DNA of 64,000 nt from Photobacterium salinisoli (GTDB lineage Bacteria; Pseudomonadota; Gammaproteobacteria; Enterobacterales; Vibrionaceae): assembly GCF_003614885.1 (NCBI RefSeq), contig NZ_QZMS01000007.1, forward strand, positions 1,426,001 through 1,490,000. Reading direction: 5' to 3'. This document shows positions 9,125-15,858 of the stretch, one piece after another (within the stretch, counting starts at the first letter, position 1; each line of letters starts with the position of its first letter). The notes under the pieces were generated by a model. It was not told the DNA's origin and searched no databases. It saw only the letters and a list, made by a program, of their open reading frames with translations. The position numbers were made by a program, and so were the translations under genes.

Positions 9125-9595
9125 CTAACCGTCCAGTGAATTCAGGTCGAGCTCCATGAAAATACTGAGCGGATGCGCCTGATACTGACCGTAAGGCTCG
9201 CAAACCCGATAACCTATGGTTTGATACAAACCAATGGATTCAGGCTGATTCACACCGGTTTCCAGACGGGCAATGCTGATACCATTATGCTTAAGGTACT
9301 GATGCAATGCCTCCATAATTTGCCGGGATATCCCCAGACCGCGGTAATTATCCAGCACAAACATACGCTTGATTTCGCCGTACTGCCCGTCATCATCCAT
9401 CATTTTCACCGCGCCAATACCGGCTAATGCGCCGCGTACGAAGGCGCCGACCAGATGAACATTGTCCTTCATGAGGGATTCCTCACTTTCCAGGTTGTTC
9501 GTCTCAGGTGGGTACAGACTATACATATAAGCATCGGACGCGCTGAGGATCCCTCGGACGTCATCACGATTAGGCATAACTTTCTGAATATACAT
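9125..9595 (-). CDS. GNAT family N-acetyltransferase
   Basis: The 156-residue product has a GNAT core: HLVGAFVRGALAGIGAVKMM strands, the KRMFVLDNYRGLGISRQIMEAL acetyl-CoA loop, and a C-terminal ETGVNQPESIGLYQTIGYRVCEPYG block that matches the small-molecule acetyltransferases of the PhnO/YpeA type. The chosen start is the ATG at 9595; a TTG four codons upstream is possible but has no better ribosome site. A terminator follows the gene directly. A fragment of another GNAT gene lies immediately upstream on the same strand. Confidence 0.82.
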   Translation of the reverse strand: MYIQKVMPNRDDVRGILSASDAYMYSLYPPETNNLESEESLMKDNVHLVGAFVRGALAGIGAVKMMDDDGQYGEIKRMFVLDNYRGLGISRQIMEALHQYLKHNGISIARLETGVNQPESIGLYQTIGYRVCEPYGQYQAHPLSIFMELDLNSLDG

Positions 9596-9625
9596 AGTAT
9601 TAACCAAGCATTAATGTTGTTACTG

Positions 9626-9811
9626 CTACACAGTCAAATAATAGTGATCATAATTTTCATCGCGCCGAAAACCCAGCGACGCATAAAGCGTCAGAGCGTT
9701 TATGTTCCCGTGATCTTTCTGACGCGATCCCTCTGCCGCCTGTATGACAACAAACAGATTACGGCCAATTCCCCTGCTCTTTAGCCAATAAAGGCGCTCT
9801 TCGCAGGGCAA
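9626..9811 (-). pseudogene. C-terminal remnant of a GNAT acetyltransferase gene
   Basis: About 60 codons encode the end of a GNAT protein: SRGIGRNLFVVIQ resembles the acetyl-CoA loop helix, and NINALTLYASLGFRRDENYDHYYL is the classic C-terminal helix-strand block with its AxxLYxxxGF motif. The N-terminal two strands and helices that complete the fold are absent, and upstream sequence in all three minus-strand frames shows no continuation that I can recognise. I read this as a decayed gene rather than a functional small protein. It could be the ancestral partner of the intact neighbour. Confidence 0.5.
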
Positions 9812-10040
9812 GAATCGGAATCAGCCTCACATAATAGCAATTTTAAAATCGGAATGAGAGCTTAATGCGTAAAGCGATAACATTCTGTGCACTCTCGCAC
9901 ATAGCCATGCGCAACGATAAACGAATTCAACCTGCACCATGCCGAAGACATTATGCCAAACAACTCCGGCATGTATCAGCGCACACTTCAGGGAAGCGCA
10001 CCTTACTATAAGGAAAACTAAGATGCTATTGGATGATGAA

Positions 10041-10060
10041 ACACCTCAGGAATGAGGTGT
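10041..10060 (-). terminator. Terminator overlapping the stop of the curli cluster
   Basis: An 8-bp stem (ACACCTCA / TGAGGTGT) with a GGAA loop covers the last codons of the csgC-like gene. On the minus strand it is followed by TTTCATC. It is a plausible end of the csgB-csgA-csgC-like transcript, though the T run is short. Confidence 0.5.
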
Positions 10061-10390
10061 CTGTTGTATGACTTGGCAGTCGTCGGCCACTGTCAGGACA
10101 GAGGTGTTGCCCGCAGCATCGACCGTGATAGTGACGGGAAATTGTGTCTTGCTCAACATCATTGCAGAGCGGCTCGAGCCACTGACCGTGCTTCTCATGC
10201 GATTGCCGCCAGCAGATTCCAGCAATATCGCAACAGACTGGTTAGCGTGCGTTGTAATCTGTAAAGCAATGTTCTGAGCCTGAACGTTACAAGACAAATC
10301 AACCGGTAAATCATTCTGCGCCAGGGCTGTTATCGGGAGATAAGTAAAAGCGGCGAAAGCCGCCGCTTTTATCATTTTTTCTGAGTGCAT
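10046..10390 (-). CDS. CsgC/CsgH-like curli assembly chaperone (putative)
   Basis: This is a 114-residue secreted protein: the signal peptide ends near ITALAQ (about residue 25), and a beta-rich mature domain of about 85 residues follows with one Cys near each end (SCNVQA and DDCQV), which could form a disulfide. Size, secretion, strand pattern and position right behind csgA match CsgC of Enterobacteria and the CsgH/CsgC-superfamily chaperones, which hold curlin subunits soluble in the periplasm and prevent premature amyloid formation. Direct sequence similarity to E. coli CsgC is weak, so the call rests partly on context. Its start lies 7 bases past the csgA stop, so it is co-transcribed. 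Confidence 0.6.
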   Translation of the reverse strand: MHSEKMIKAAAFAAFTYLPITALAQNDLPVDLSCNVQAQNIALQITTHANQSVAILLESAGGNRMRSTVSGSSRSAMMLSKTQFPVTITVDAAGNTSVLTVADDCQVIQQTPHS

Positions 10391-10397
10391 AAGCTAA

Positions 10398-11252
10398 TTA
10401 AAACTGGTTCAGGATAAAGGTATTGCCATCAGAGTTACCACTGATTTCTTTGATAGCAACATCATTAGTCGATTGGTTAATATAAACAGTGTTGTAATCG
10501 GAATAACCTGAGATGTTCACTTTAGCAAATGAATCATCGCCCAGTTGATCGATATCGACCAAGTTATGTTCCGCACTGCCCCACATGTTCACGTATGCAG
10601 TGTTATCATCACCATACTGGTTCATGCGTACAGTGTTAGAATCAACACCACCACCAATCAAATCAACATCACCTGTATTACCTGAGCCATGTTGACTGAT
10701 TTTCACTTTGTTGTAGTCACCGGATTCAATATTGATCTCAGCATCATTATAAGAGCCATGCTGACTGATTTTTGCTTTATTGTAATCAGCATAACTCCAA
10801 ATGTTGATGTCAGCGTCATTATGATGTCCGCCTTGCTTAACTTCGGCTTCATTATGGTCAGAGCCCCAAGTAATATTCACATCAGAATAGTTACGGCCAC
10901 CATATTGAGCGACATCTACGTCATTGTTATTTGAATCGTAGGTAATAACGACATCTGAATCATTTCTGTAACCATGTTGTGAGACATCTACCTCATTGTA
11001 ATCAGAACCACCAATATAAACAGTTGATTCTAATTTTTTACCTTTTTGATAGATATTTACACTGTTATGATCTGAGTCATACTGGAATTTTGTAACTGAG
11101 GAGTTTTCACCATAGTACCCATCTGAAACTTGGGTAACATTTTCCATGTTATTGTCACTGCCGCCAGACGCTTCAGTATACGAGTAGTTATCAGCCGCCA
11201 TTGCACCAGAAGACATTAAAATTGTTGAGATTAATACTGCTAACTTTTTCAT
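10398..11252 (-). CDS. csgA: Major curlin subunit CsgA, long Asp-rich form
   Basis: The 284-residue product has a Sec signal peptide (MKKLAVLISTILMSSGAMA) and then about ten imperfect repeats of 23-25 residues of the curlin type, pattern S/D-D-x-N-x5-Q-x-G-x2-N-x-(A/D)-x-(V/I). Clear units contain NEVDVSQHGYRN, NDVDVAQYGGRN, NKAKISQHGSYN and NKVKISQHGSGN. Each unit is expected to form one turn of a beta-solenoid amyloid stacked through Asn/Gln ladders. E. coli CsgA has five repeats and 151 residues, so this form is about twice as long. It is unusually rich in Asp and His at solvent-facing positions, and the last repeats lose the Gly. RBS AAAGGA precedes the ATG. It is the middle gene of csgB-csgA-csgC-like. 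Confidence 0.88.
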   Translation of the reverse strand: MKKLAVLISTILMSSGAMAADNYSYTEASGGSDNNMENVTQVSDGYYGENSSVTKFQYDSDHNSVNIYQKGKKLESTVYIGGSDYNEVDVSQHGYRNDSDVVITYDSNNNDVDVAQYGGRNYSDVNITWGSDHNEAEVKQGGHHNDADINIWSYADYNKAKISQHGSYNDAEINIESGDYNKVKISQHGSGNTGDVDLIGGGVDSNTVRMNQYGDDNTAYVNMWGSAEHNLVDIDQLGDDSFAKVNISGYSDYNTVYINQSTNDVAIKEISGNSDGNTFILNQF

Positions 11253-11272
11253 GACTGTTTCCTTTAATTGTG

Positions 11273-11836
11273 TTAATGGACAGAAATATTTTTATTCATT
11301 CCGTTTACTATTAATATTTGTTCGTTACCCGACTGATTTATATTATATCCCGAGTAACTCACTCCAGGTCTTTCTACCACTACAGCTTTATTGCCATCAC
11401 CCTGCTGGTTGATGTATTCGCGAGAGTTGTTACCTTTTTGTACCAACGCTGCAAAATTATCGTTACCGTTTTGGATAATCATTCCTTTGTTATTCCAACC
11501 ATTCTGATAAATAGCTGCAATATTATCATCTCCATTTTGTTCTAAATAAGCCAGGTTATTCACACCATTTTGATGAGCAACTGCAACGTTATTATTACCC
11601 GACTGTCGCACTATCGCCTTATTTCCTTTCCAACCCTGAGGACTATTCTGACGAATAACAACCGTGCTGTTCGTTGCATTTGATAACTCGACTAATGATG
11701 AGTTACCATCAATGCCATCCAATTCCGTGTTATAATAACCAAATTCATTTCTTGCTAAATCTAGGGCATTTACACTGGAACAAAATAATGCGCCACAGAT
11801 TAACAAAACACTTTTATTGATTTCTTGTGACTTCAT
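11273..11836 (-). CDS. csgB: Curlin nucleator CsgB
   Basis: This 187-residue secreted protein (signal peptide ending near SVNA) begins its mature part with DLARNEFGYYNTEL, closely like E. coli CsgB (DLANSEYNFAVNEL). About five or six curlin repeats follow (for example NKAIVRQSGNNN, NLAYLEQNGDDN, NIAAIYQNGWNN, NKGMIIQNGNDN). CsgB anchors to the outer membrane and templates CsgA polymerisation. The ATG at 11836 gives a normal signal peptide with CAGG at about 10 bases; an in-frame ATG at 11860 would add eight residues. csgA starts 20 bases after its stop. A csgBA promoter should lie in the AT-rich 11837-12150 interval, where I could not pick a convincing site. Confidence 0.88.
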   Translation of the reverse strand: MKSQEINKSVLLICGALFCSSVNALDLARNEFGYYNTELDGIDGNSSLVELSNATNSTVVIRQNSPQGWKGNKAIVRQSGNNNVAVAHQNGVNNLAYLEQNGDDNIAAIYQNGWNNKGMIIQNGNDNFAALVQKGNNSREYINQQGDGNKAVVVERPGVSYSGYNINQSGNEQILIVNGMNKNISVH

Positions 11837-12150
11837 TACTGCAACCTGAATCAATGTCATCTTGTAAATTTATTATGGTATTTATTTATTCAATTTCTAT
11901 AAACTTACTAATGAATCTATTACTTTTTTTGCTAGCACTTTTATATTAGTAAATATTTCACCCACAAAACATAACCACATGAAATATAATAGAAAAACAG
12001 TCTTCACATATAATAAAAAAACATCTTAAAGCAAATTTATCACATAAAAACAATATCTTTACCAACTAAAAATACGTTTCACTTTACTCTGTGAGTAGCG
12101 TTTTCCTATGCTGCAGGTTTCAATACTCTCTTTTCGATCATTTTCTACTA

Positions 12151-12176
12151 GCGAAAAAAAACGCCCAGGTGGGCGT
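12151..12176 (-). terminator. Rho-independent terminator after csgG
   Basis: Stem ACGCCC / GGGCGT with an AGGT loop, followed on the minus strand by eight T residues. It separates the csgDEFG part from csgBA, which argues for separate transcripts. The remaining interval up to csgB (11861-12150) is AT-rich and has no gene. Confidence 0.85.
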
Positions 12177-12196
12177 TTATTCATTTCATTTCAATG

Positions 12197-13033
12197 TTAA
12201 ATGATTGGCTGAGTAACATTCAGATATTTCTGAATAATTGGATTATTGATATCAGATGAGGTGTTTAACTGCCACATATTGGTCTTGATACCATCGACAA
12301 TGAGCTGTATTACTGCTGAATCTATCGCTGACATTACAGCAATATTCACAGGTTCATTTGTTGTAATACCCAGTTCCGCTTCCAATAAATCCTTGTAGTC
12401 TATGAACTTAAACACACCCGTTTGCAGTTCCTGCGATAAAATCGTTTTACTGGTTGTCACACTTAACAATACGCGACCACTACGTACATCAATAGCCCTG
12501 ACATTCACAGATACCTGATCAGAGCGATACTGTGAAGACATGCCTATACCTAGATACCGAGCGCCCGCCCCACCTGTCTGAATATTCGTATCATAAGCAA
12601 TGATTCCACCCTCAATCATGATATTTGCAGCCATAAGCGAAGGAAGATGATCACCATGGTTCTTAGGGATCTCTTGCTTATTCTGTGCAGCACGAATTAT
12701 TTTTCTTTCGGTCAATAAATTCTGCAGGCCCTCACGCTCAAGAGGTATAAACCATTTAGAGTTTAATAAAGAGGTAGTCAACATTGCAGCACCACCCTGA
12801 GGAACGGCCGTAGAAAAGTTACTGTTTGGCTGCGGTTTATACTGACCCGTCTGATCCCTGAAATCGTAGACCGACACAAATACTTGGCCTCTGGGCATAG
12901 GCAGAGAGGTCAAATCCAGATACGTTGCACCTCTGGGCATCAATGTCGGCTCTCTGTCTATCTCAGGAATTCTCATGGATTGACTGCAGCCACTCAGTAC
13001 CAGTGCACAAACCAGCATTATAACGACTTTCAT
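12197..13033 (-). CDS. csgG: Curli secretion channel lipoprotein CsgG
   Basis: This 278-residue outer-membrane lipoprotein (lipobox VLSGC, Cys at residue 16) forms the nonameric pore that exports curlins. Conserved CsgG features are visible: YDFRDQTGQYKP near the start, KWFIPLEREGLQNLLTERKIIRAAQ, the NIMIEGGIIAYDTN strand, the GAGARYLGIG turn, and VSVNVRAIDVRSGRVLLSV. Length equals E. coli CsgG (277). The ribosome site AAGGAGA stands 7 bases before the ATG. The start lies 10 bases past csgF. Confidence 0.95.
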   Translation of the reverse strand: MKVVIMLVCALVLSGCSQSMRIPEIDREPTLMPRGATYLDLTSLPMPRGQVFVSVYDFRDQTGQYKPQPNSNFSTAVPQGGAAMLTTSLLNSKWFIPLEREGLQNLLTERKIIRAAQNKQEIPKNHGDHLPSLMAANIMIEGGIIAYDTNIQTGGAGARYLGIGMSSQYRSDQVSVNVRAIDVRSGRVLLSVTTSKTILSQELQTGVFKFIDYKDLLEAELGITTNEPVNIAVMSAIDSAVIQLIVDGIKTNMWQLNTSSDINNPIIQKYLNVTQPII

Positions 13034-13043
13034 GCCTATCTCC

Positions 13044-13448
13044 TTACATATCAGGCACTAAGCCATTAACCTGAATAGTTGATGATTCCCCTGTTTCTTT
13101 ATCTGTAATTTGAATCATCAGGGTACCGTTGTTATCAACAATATTCAGCAGAAAATCATCCGTGACTAATTGCCCGGTGTTCCCGTTACCTACATCGGAA
13201 AGCAACTGGCTAATCAACCGGGATTCTAAACTGGACGCCAGCCGCTCCAGATCGGATTGCTCATCTAGCAATGAATCTTCTTTGGGCGCTTTATAATCAT
13301 TGATCGCGTTTGCCACACCCAGCAGAAAACTACCATTTAGCGGATTACCACCAAAATTCGGATTTACTGGGGTATAAACCAGCTCTGTCGCCTGGCTGTT
13401 TATTCCGAAAAATCCGAGCAGTAATAAACAACATACTTTCCCTTTCAT
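13044..13448 (-). CDS. csgF: Curli assembly factor CsgF
   Basis: The 134-residue protein has a signal peptide ending near SQATE and the CsgF hallmark NPNFGGNPLNGSFLL at the start of the mature chain. This segment inserts into CsgG and forms a second constriction of the pore. The C-terminal SSTIQVNGL is also typical. CsgF couples secretion to nucleation at the cell surface by placing CsgB. RBS AAGAGGTAA precedes the ATG. Gene spacing to csgE and csgG is about 10 bases, consistent with one operon. Confidence 0.95.
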   Translation of the reverse strand: MKGKVCCLLLLGFFGINSQATELVYTPVNPNFGGNPLNGSFLLGVANAINDYKAPKEDSLLDEQSDLERLASSLESRLISQLLSDVGNGNTGQLVTDDFLLNIVDNNGTLMIQITDKETGESSTIQVNGLVPDM

Positions 13449-13459
13449 GTGCTTACCTC

Positions 13460-13951
13460 TTAAATTTCGTCGTAGTCAACATCAAAGGTATCTTTTAAAT
13501 ACCGTTCAATTCGCCATCTCAACACATAATTTTTCACCGCTGAGACAGCCTGATCTGTTTTTTCTTCCACGTTTTGTCTGCCTGGTGACAAAGCCGTTCG
13601 GAAAATTATATTTTGCCGATGAAAGATAGTAATAATGCTTCCTGAAAGCGCAGTGGGTCTTTCTTTCACTGTCAGGTTTTCTTTCAACTCCTCAATTTCA
13701 TCCTCTAATTTTTGTGAAAATAAAGAATAGAAATCTTCACCGAGCCTTGTCATAGTTTGGTCTACAACGACCCCATTTATTTCACGTAATTTATCAAGAC
13801 TCTCTAATCTGCCTTGTAACTCCAGTGCACCGTTATTCTCAAGAGGAGGCCCATTTTCTAGTGGTTTAACTTTATCAGAAGCCATTCCTAACCCTAAAAA
13901 AGCATTAGATAAAACAATGGCTATTAGTAGAATAGGGTTTAACCTTTTCAT
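13460..13951 (-). CDS. csgE: Curli secretion adaptor CsgE
   Basis: This is a 163-residue periplasmic protein whose last 110 residues align with E. coli CsgE: VVVDQTMTRLGEDFYSLFSQKL, the NLTVKERPTALSGSIITI block, and the acidic C-terminus. CsgE caps CsgG from the periplasmic side and brings CsgA to the channel. Compared with E. coli CsgE (129 residues) there is about 35 residues of extra sequence after the signal peptide, including LENGPPLENNGALELQGRLESL, of unknown use. The start overlaps the csgD stop by four bases (ATGA), implying translational coupling to the regulator. Confidence 0.9.
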   Translation of the reverse strand: MKRLNPILLIAIVLSNAFLGLGMASDKVKPLENGPPLENNGALELQGRLESLDKLREINGVVVDQTMTRLGEDFYSLFSQKLEDEIEELKENLTVKERPTALSGSIITIFHRQNIIFRTALSPGRQNVEEKTDQAVSAVKNYVLRWRIERYLKDTFDVDYDEI

Positions 13952-14610
13952 GATAACAAACTATTAAATGTATGATTCTTAGCCCACATAAATGCCTGCA
14001 GACGGTTCTTGACTTTAATTTTTTTAAACACATTATGAAGATGTGTTTTGACTGTATTTTCACTCACGAATAAGGACTCGGCAATTTGATGATTTGATGC
14101 ACCTGACACCAAAAGTTGCATAATTTCTTTTTCCCGTGTCGTTAACTCCACGCTCATTTTAGGTATATTGGCTTGCGTACTGCGATATTCAGATATCAGT
14201 TCCTGGCATAGTTTACGGCTGAACCACAACTCACCATTTTGTATCTTCAACAAACCTTCAGATAACAGCTCAAGCGAATCACTGGTATAGAAGACCCCTA
14301 CCAGATTAGGCCATCTCTTAAGCTCATCAACCTTAATATCAGTGCATACATTAATCAGAATTTCAGAAGGGATAACTTCTTTATCCGCCATGATACTCAA
14401 ATACTTTTCACTCGATTTTGGCGTAACGCTGGCAGAATCCAGAATGAACAATGTCTCTTCTATCTGTTTAGCTGATAACTTGCTGATTTCATCCAGCTTT
14501 ATACAGCTTATAGAAAATGTAAGCTTCTTTACCAAGTACTCTTTAAGAATAGAAGACTGGATACTCTCGTCCGACACTAATGCCAATCTAGTGTATGATT
14601 TTCTAGACAT
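13948..14610 (-). CDS. csgD: LuxR-family transcriptional regulator of curli, CsgD-like
   Basis: This 220-residue protein has a CsgD-type domain order: an N-terminal receiver-like domain lacking a clear phospho-acceptor set, then a LuxR-type helix-turn-helix (ELTTREKEIMQLLVSGASNHQIAESLF, with VSENTVKTHLHNVFKKI as recognition helix region, about residues 153-210). CsgD activates curlin promoters and often cellulose or c-di-GMP genes. Here it leads csgEFG with a 4-base overlap into csgE. The 864-base AT-rich stretch upstream is long enough to integrate many regulators, as in Enterobacteria. Confidence 0.85.
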   Translation of the reverse strand: MSRKSYTRLALVSDESIQSSILKEYLVKKLTFSISCIKLDEISKLSAKQIEETLFILDSASVTPKSSEKYLSIMADKEVIPSEILINVCTDIKVDELKRWPNLVGVFYTSDSLELLSEGLLKIQNGELWFSRKLCQELISEYRSTQANIPKMSVELTTREKEIMQLLVSGASNHQIAESLFVSENTVKTHLHNVFKKIKVKNRLQAFMWAKNHTFNSLLS

Positions 14611-15133
14611 CCCTACTCGTCCTTTCTTTATTATATTAGCATTTTAATAAAGTTAACTTTAGTTCAGGTTAAAAAAATAACAAACAATAAAGTCAACATA
14701 CAAACAAGGCAAAGTTAACCTTTTAAAAACATATGGTTACAATTGGTCTTACATTTTATTTTTGAGACAAATTTGCTTTTTATAACTCAATAAAGTTATA
14801 TAAAAAATCACCTTCTTATTTTTAGCACTGGAAGTTTAGTTTGGTAGTAAACTTAAGTATTAATTTTCAATTATTCAGTTAAATTAGATAGTTGATAAGG
14901 GCATTTTACATATAAACATTTGTATCAGAAAAGTAAGTGTCAATATTCTTTACGTTTGTCTTTTTAGGCAGGTTGAATCTGAGATAAATCGACTCAATAT
15001 TCATCGTGTAGTATATAGAAGAAGTTAACAGTATTAATGTACACATTGAAAAGCAGGATGATGGATGTGAAAGGCATTGCGTGGGACAGTGTATTTCAGC
15101 CGGCGTAACTGTTTGGTATTACATCTGACTGAA
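14611..15133. other. Long AT-rich intergenic region upstream of csgD
   Basis: No open frame in this stretch looks like a gene. It is markedly AT-rich compared with its neighbours, with many A/T tracts, as expected for a regulatory region bound by nucleoid proteins. It presumably holds the csgD promoter. I could not assign a specific operator from sequence alone. Confidence 0.45.
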
Positions 15134-15295
15134 TCGCTCGCAAGCTCGCGCCCCTTCGGGCGTTGCCAGAAGGCAACGTGGTCTCGCTTCGCTCGGCTGA
15201 ACCCCCTCTAGGCTTCTTCACCCTATCTCATTTTGCCAAAGTTCAGGCGAAAAAAAACCGCCGATAATTCAGCGGATTCTTCAAATATGGCGGAG
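15134..15295. repeat. Tandem direct repeat, copy 1
   Basis: This 162-base unit recurs at 15321-15482 with only a handful of mismatches (period 187 bases). It starts TCGCTCGCAAGCTCGCG and contains GC-rich hairpins such as the GTTGCC / GGCAAC pair. It ends with a terminator-like hairpin and TGGCGGAG, the reverse complement of a tRNA-Ser 3' end. In this copy the tRNA body is missing after those bases. Confidence 0.9.
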
Positions 15296-15320
15296 CCAGA
15301 TAAAGGTATAGAGGGATTTA

Positions 15321-15482
15321 TCGCTCGCAAGCTCGCGCCCCTTCGGGCGTTACCTGAAGGCAACGTGGTCTCGCTTCGCTCGGCTGAACCCCCTCTAGGC
15401 TTCTTCACCCTATCTCATTTTACCAAGGTTCAGGCGAAAAAAAACCGCTGATAATTCAGCGGTTTCTTCAAATGTGGCGGAG
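15321..15482. repeat. Tandem direct repeat, copy 2, running into tRNA-Ser(UGA)
   Basis: Second copy of the 162-base unit. Its last eight bases (TGGCGGAG) are the CCA end and acceptor stem of the intact tRNA-Ser(UGA) gene at 15475-15565, read on the minus strand. The two copies differ mainly near the small hairpin (GTTGCCAGAAGGCAAC versus GTTACCTGAAGGCAAC). Confidence 0.9.
15434..15465 (-). terminator. Terminator of the tRNA-Ser transcript
   Basis: A 10-bp stem (AAACCGCTGA / TCAGCGGTTT) with a TAAT loop lies 10 bases past the tRNA 3' end and is followed on the minus strand by TTTTTTTTCGCC. A weaker version with a C-to-G-type change exists in the other repeat copy at about 15250-15275. Confidence 0.85.
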
Positions 15483-15565
15483 AGATAGGGATTTGAACCC
15501 TAGATACGCTATTAACGTATGCCGGTTTTCAAGACCGGTGCTTTCAACCACTCAGCCATCTCTCC
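15475..15565 (-). tRNA. serT: tRNA-Ser(UGA)
   Basis: A 91-nt class II tRNA with encoded CCA (TGG at 15475-15477 on the plus strand), acceptor stem GGAGAGA / TCTCTCC, discriminator G, and a long variable arm typical of serine tRNAs. The anticodon loop reads CTTGAAA, giving anticodon UGA. It lies 6 bases downstream of tRNA-Ser(GGA) on the same strand, so both come from one precursor. Confidence 0.95.
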
Positions 15566-15571
15566 GGAATG

Positions 15572-15659
15572 TGGCGGTGAGGGAGGGATTCGAACCCTCG
15601 ATACGTTGCCGTATACACACTTTCCAGGCGTGCTCCTTCAGCCACTCGGACACCTCACC
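15572..15659 (-). tRNA. tRNA-Ser(GGA), copy 1
   Basis: An 88-nt class II tRNA with encoded CCA, acceptor stem GGTGAGG / CCTCACC, discriminator G and long variable arm. The anticodon loop CTGGAAA gives GGA. The gene body is identical to the copy at 22852-22939. It is the promoter-proximal gene of a two-tRNA unit. Confidence 0.95.
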
Positions 15660-15695
15660 AAATTGTTGCCAACGCCTGTCGCGTCAACGGCGGCT

Positions 15696-15724
15696 AATTT
15701 ACTGACTTGTGCTAATCGGGTCAA
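15696..15724 (-). promoter_or_regulatory. Sigma-70 promoter of the tRNA-Ser pair
   Basis: On the minus strand, TTGACC (-35, 15719-15724) and TAAATT (-10, 15696-15701) are 17 bases apart and followed by a GC-rich discriminator (AGCCGCCG). That discriminator is the form expected for a stringently controlled stable-RNA promoter, about 35 bases before the tRNA. Confidence 0.6.
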
Positions 15725-15858
15725 GGTTTTTTCCCAATTAGTTGTACTTTCTTATCTTAAGCGATGATCAAAAGATCAAATCGGTTTTTTCTTAGGCCTA
15801 ACACACGCTTATTTCTACACTTGTAAGATAATTCTTATTTGAGTCTTACCACTTCACT

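Noticed and set aside
8886-9128. Plus-strand frame of 80 codons
   Set aside because: It runs through the terminator of the neighbouring acetyltransferase gene and has no protein features.
10689-10934. Plus-strand frame opposite csgA
   Set aside because: Repetitive shadow of the curlin repeats.
15134-15482. CRISPR array
   Set aside because: Only two long copies with 25 bases between them; no short regular repeats and no cas genes.
15472-15767. Two plus-strand open frames of 77 and 82 codons
   Set aside because: They read through the antisense of the two tRNA-Ser genes and have no ribosome site or protein family.
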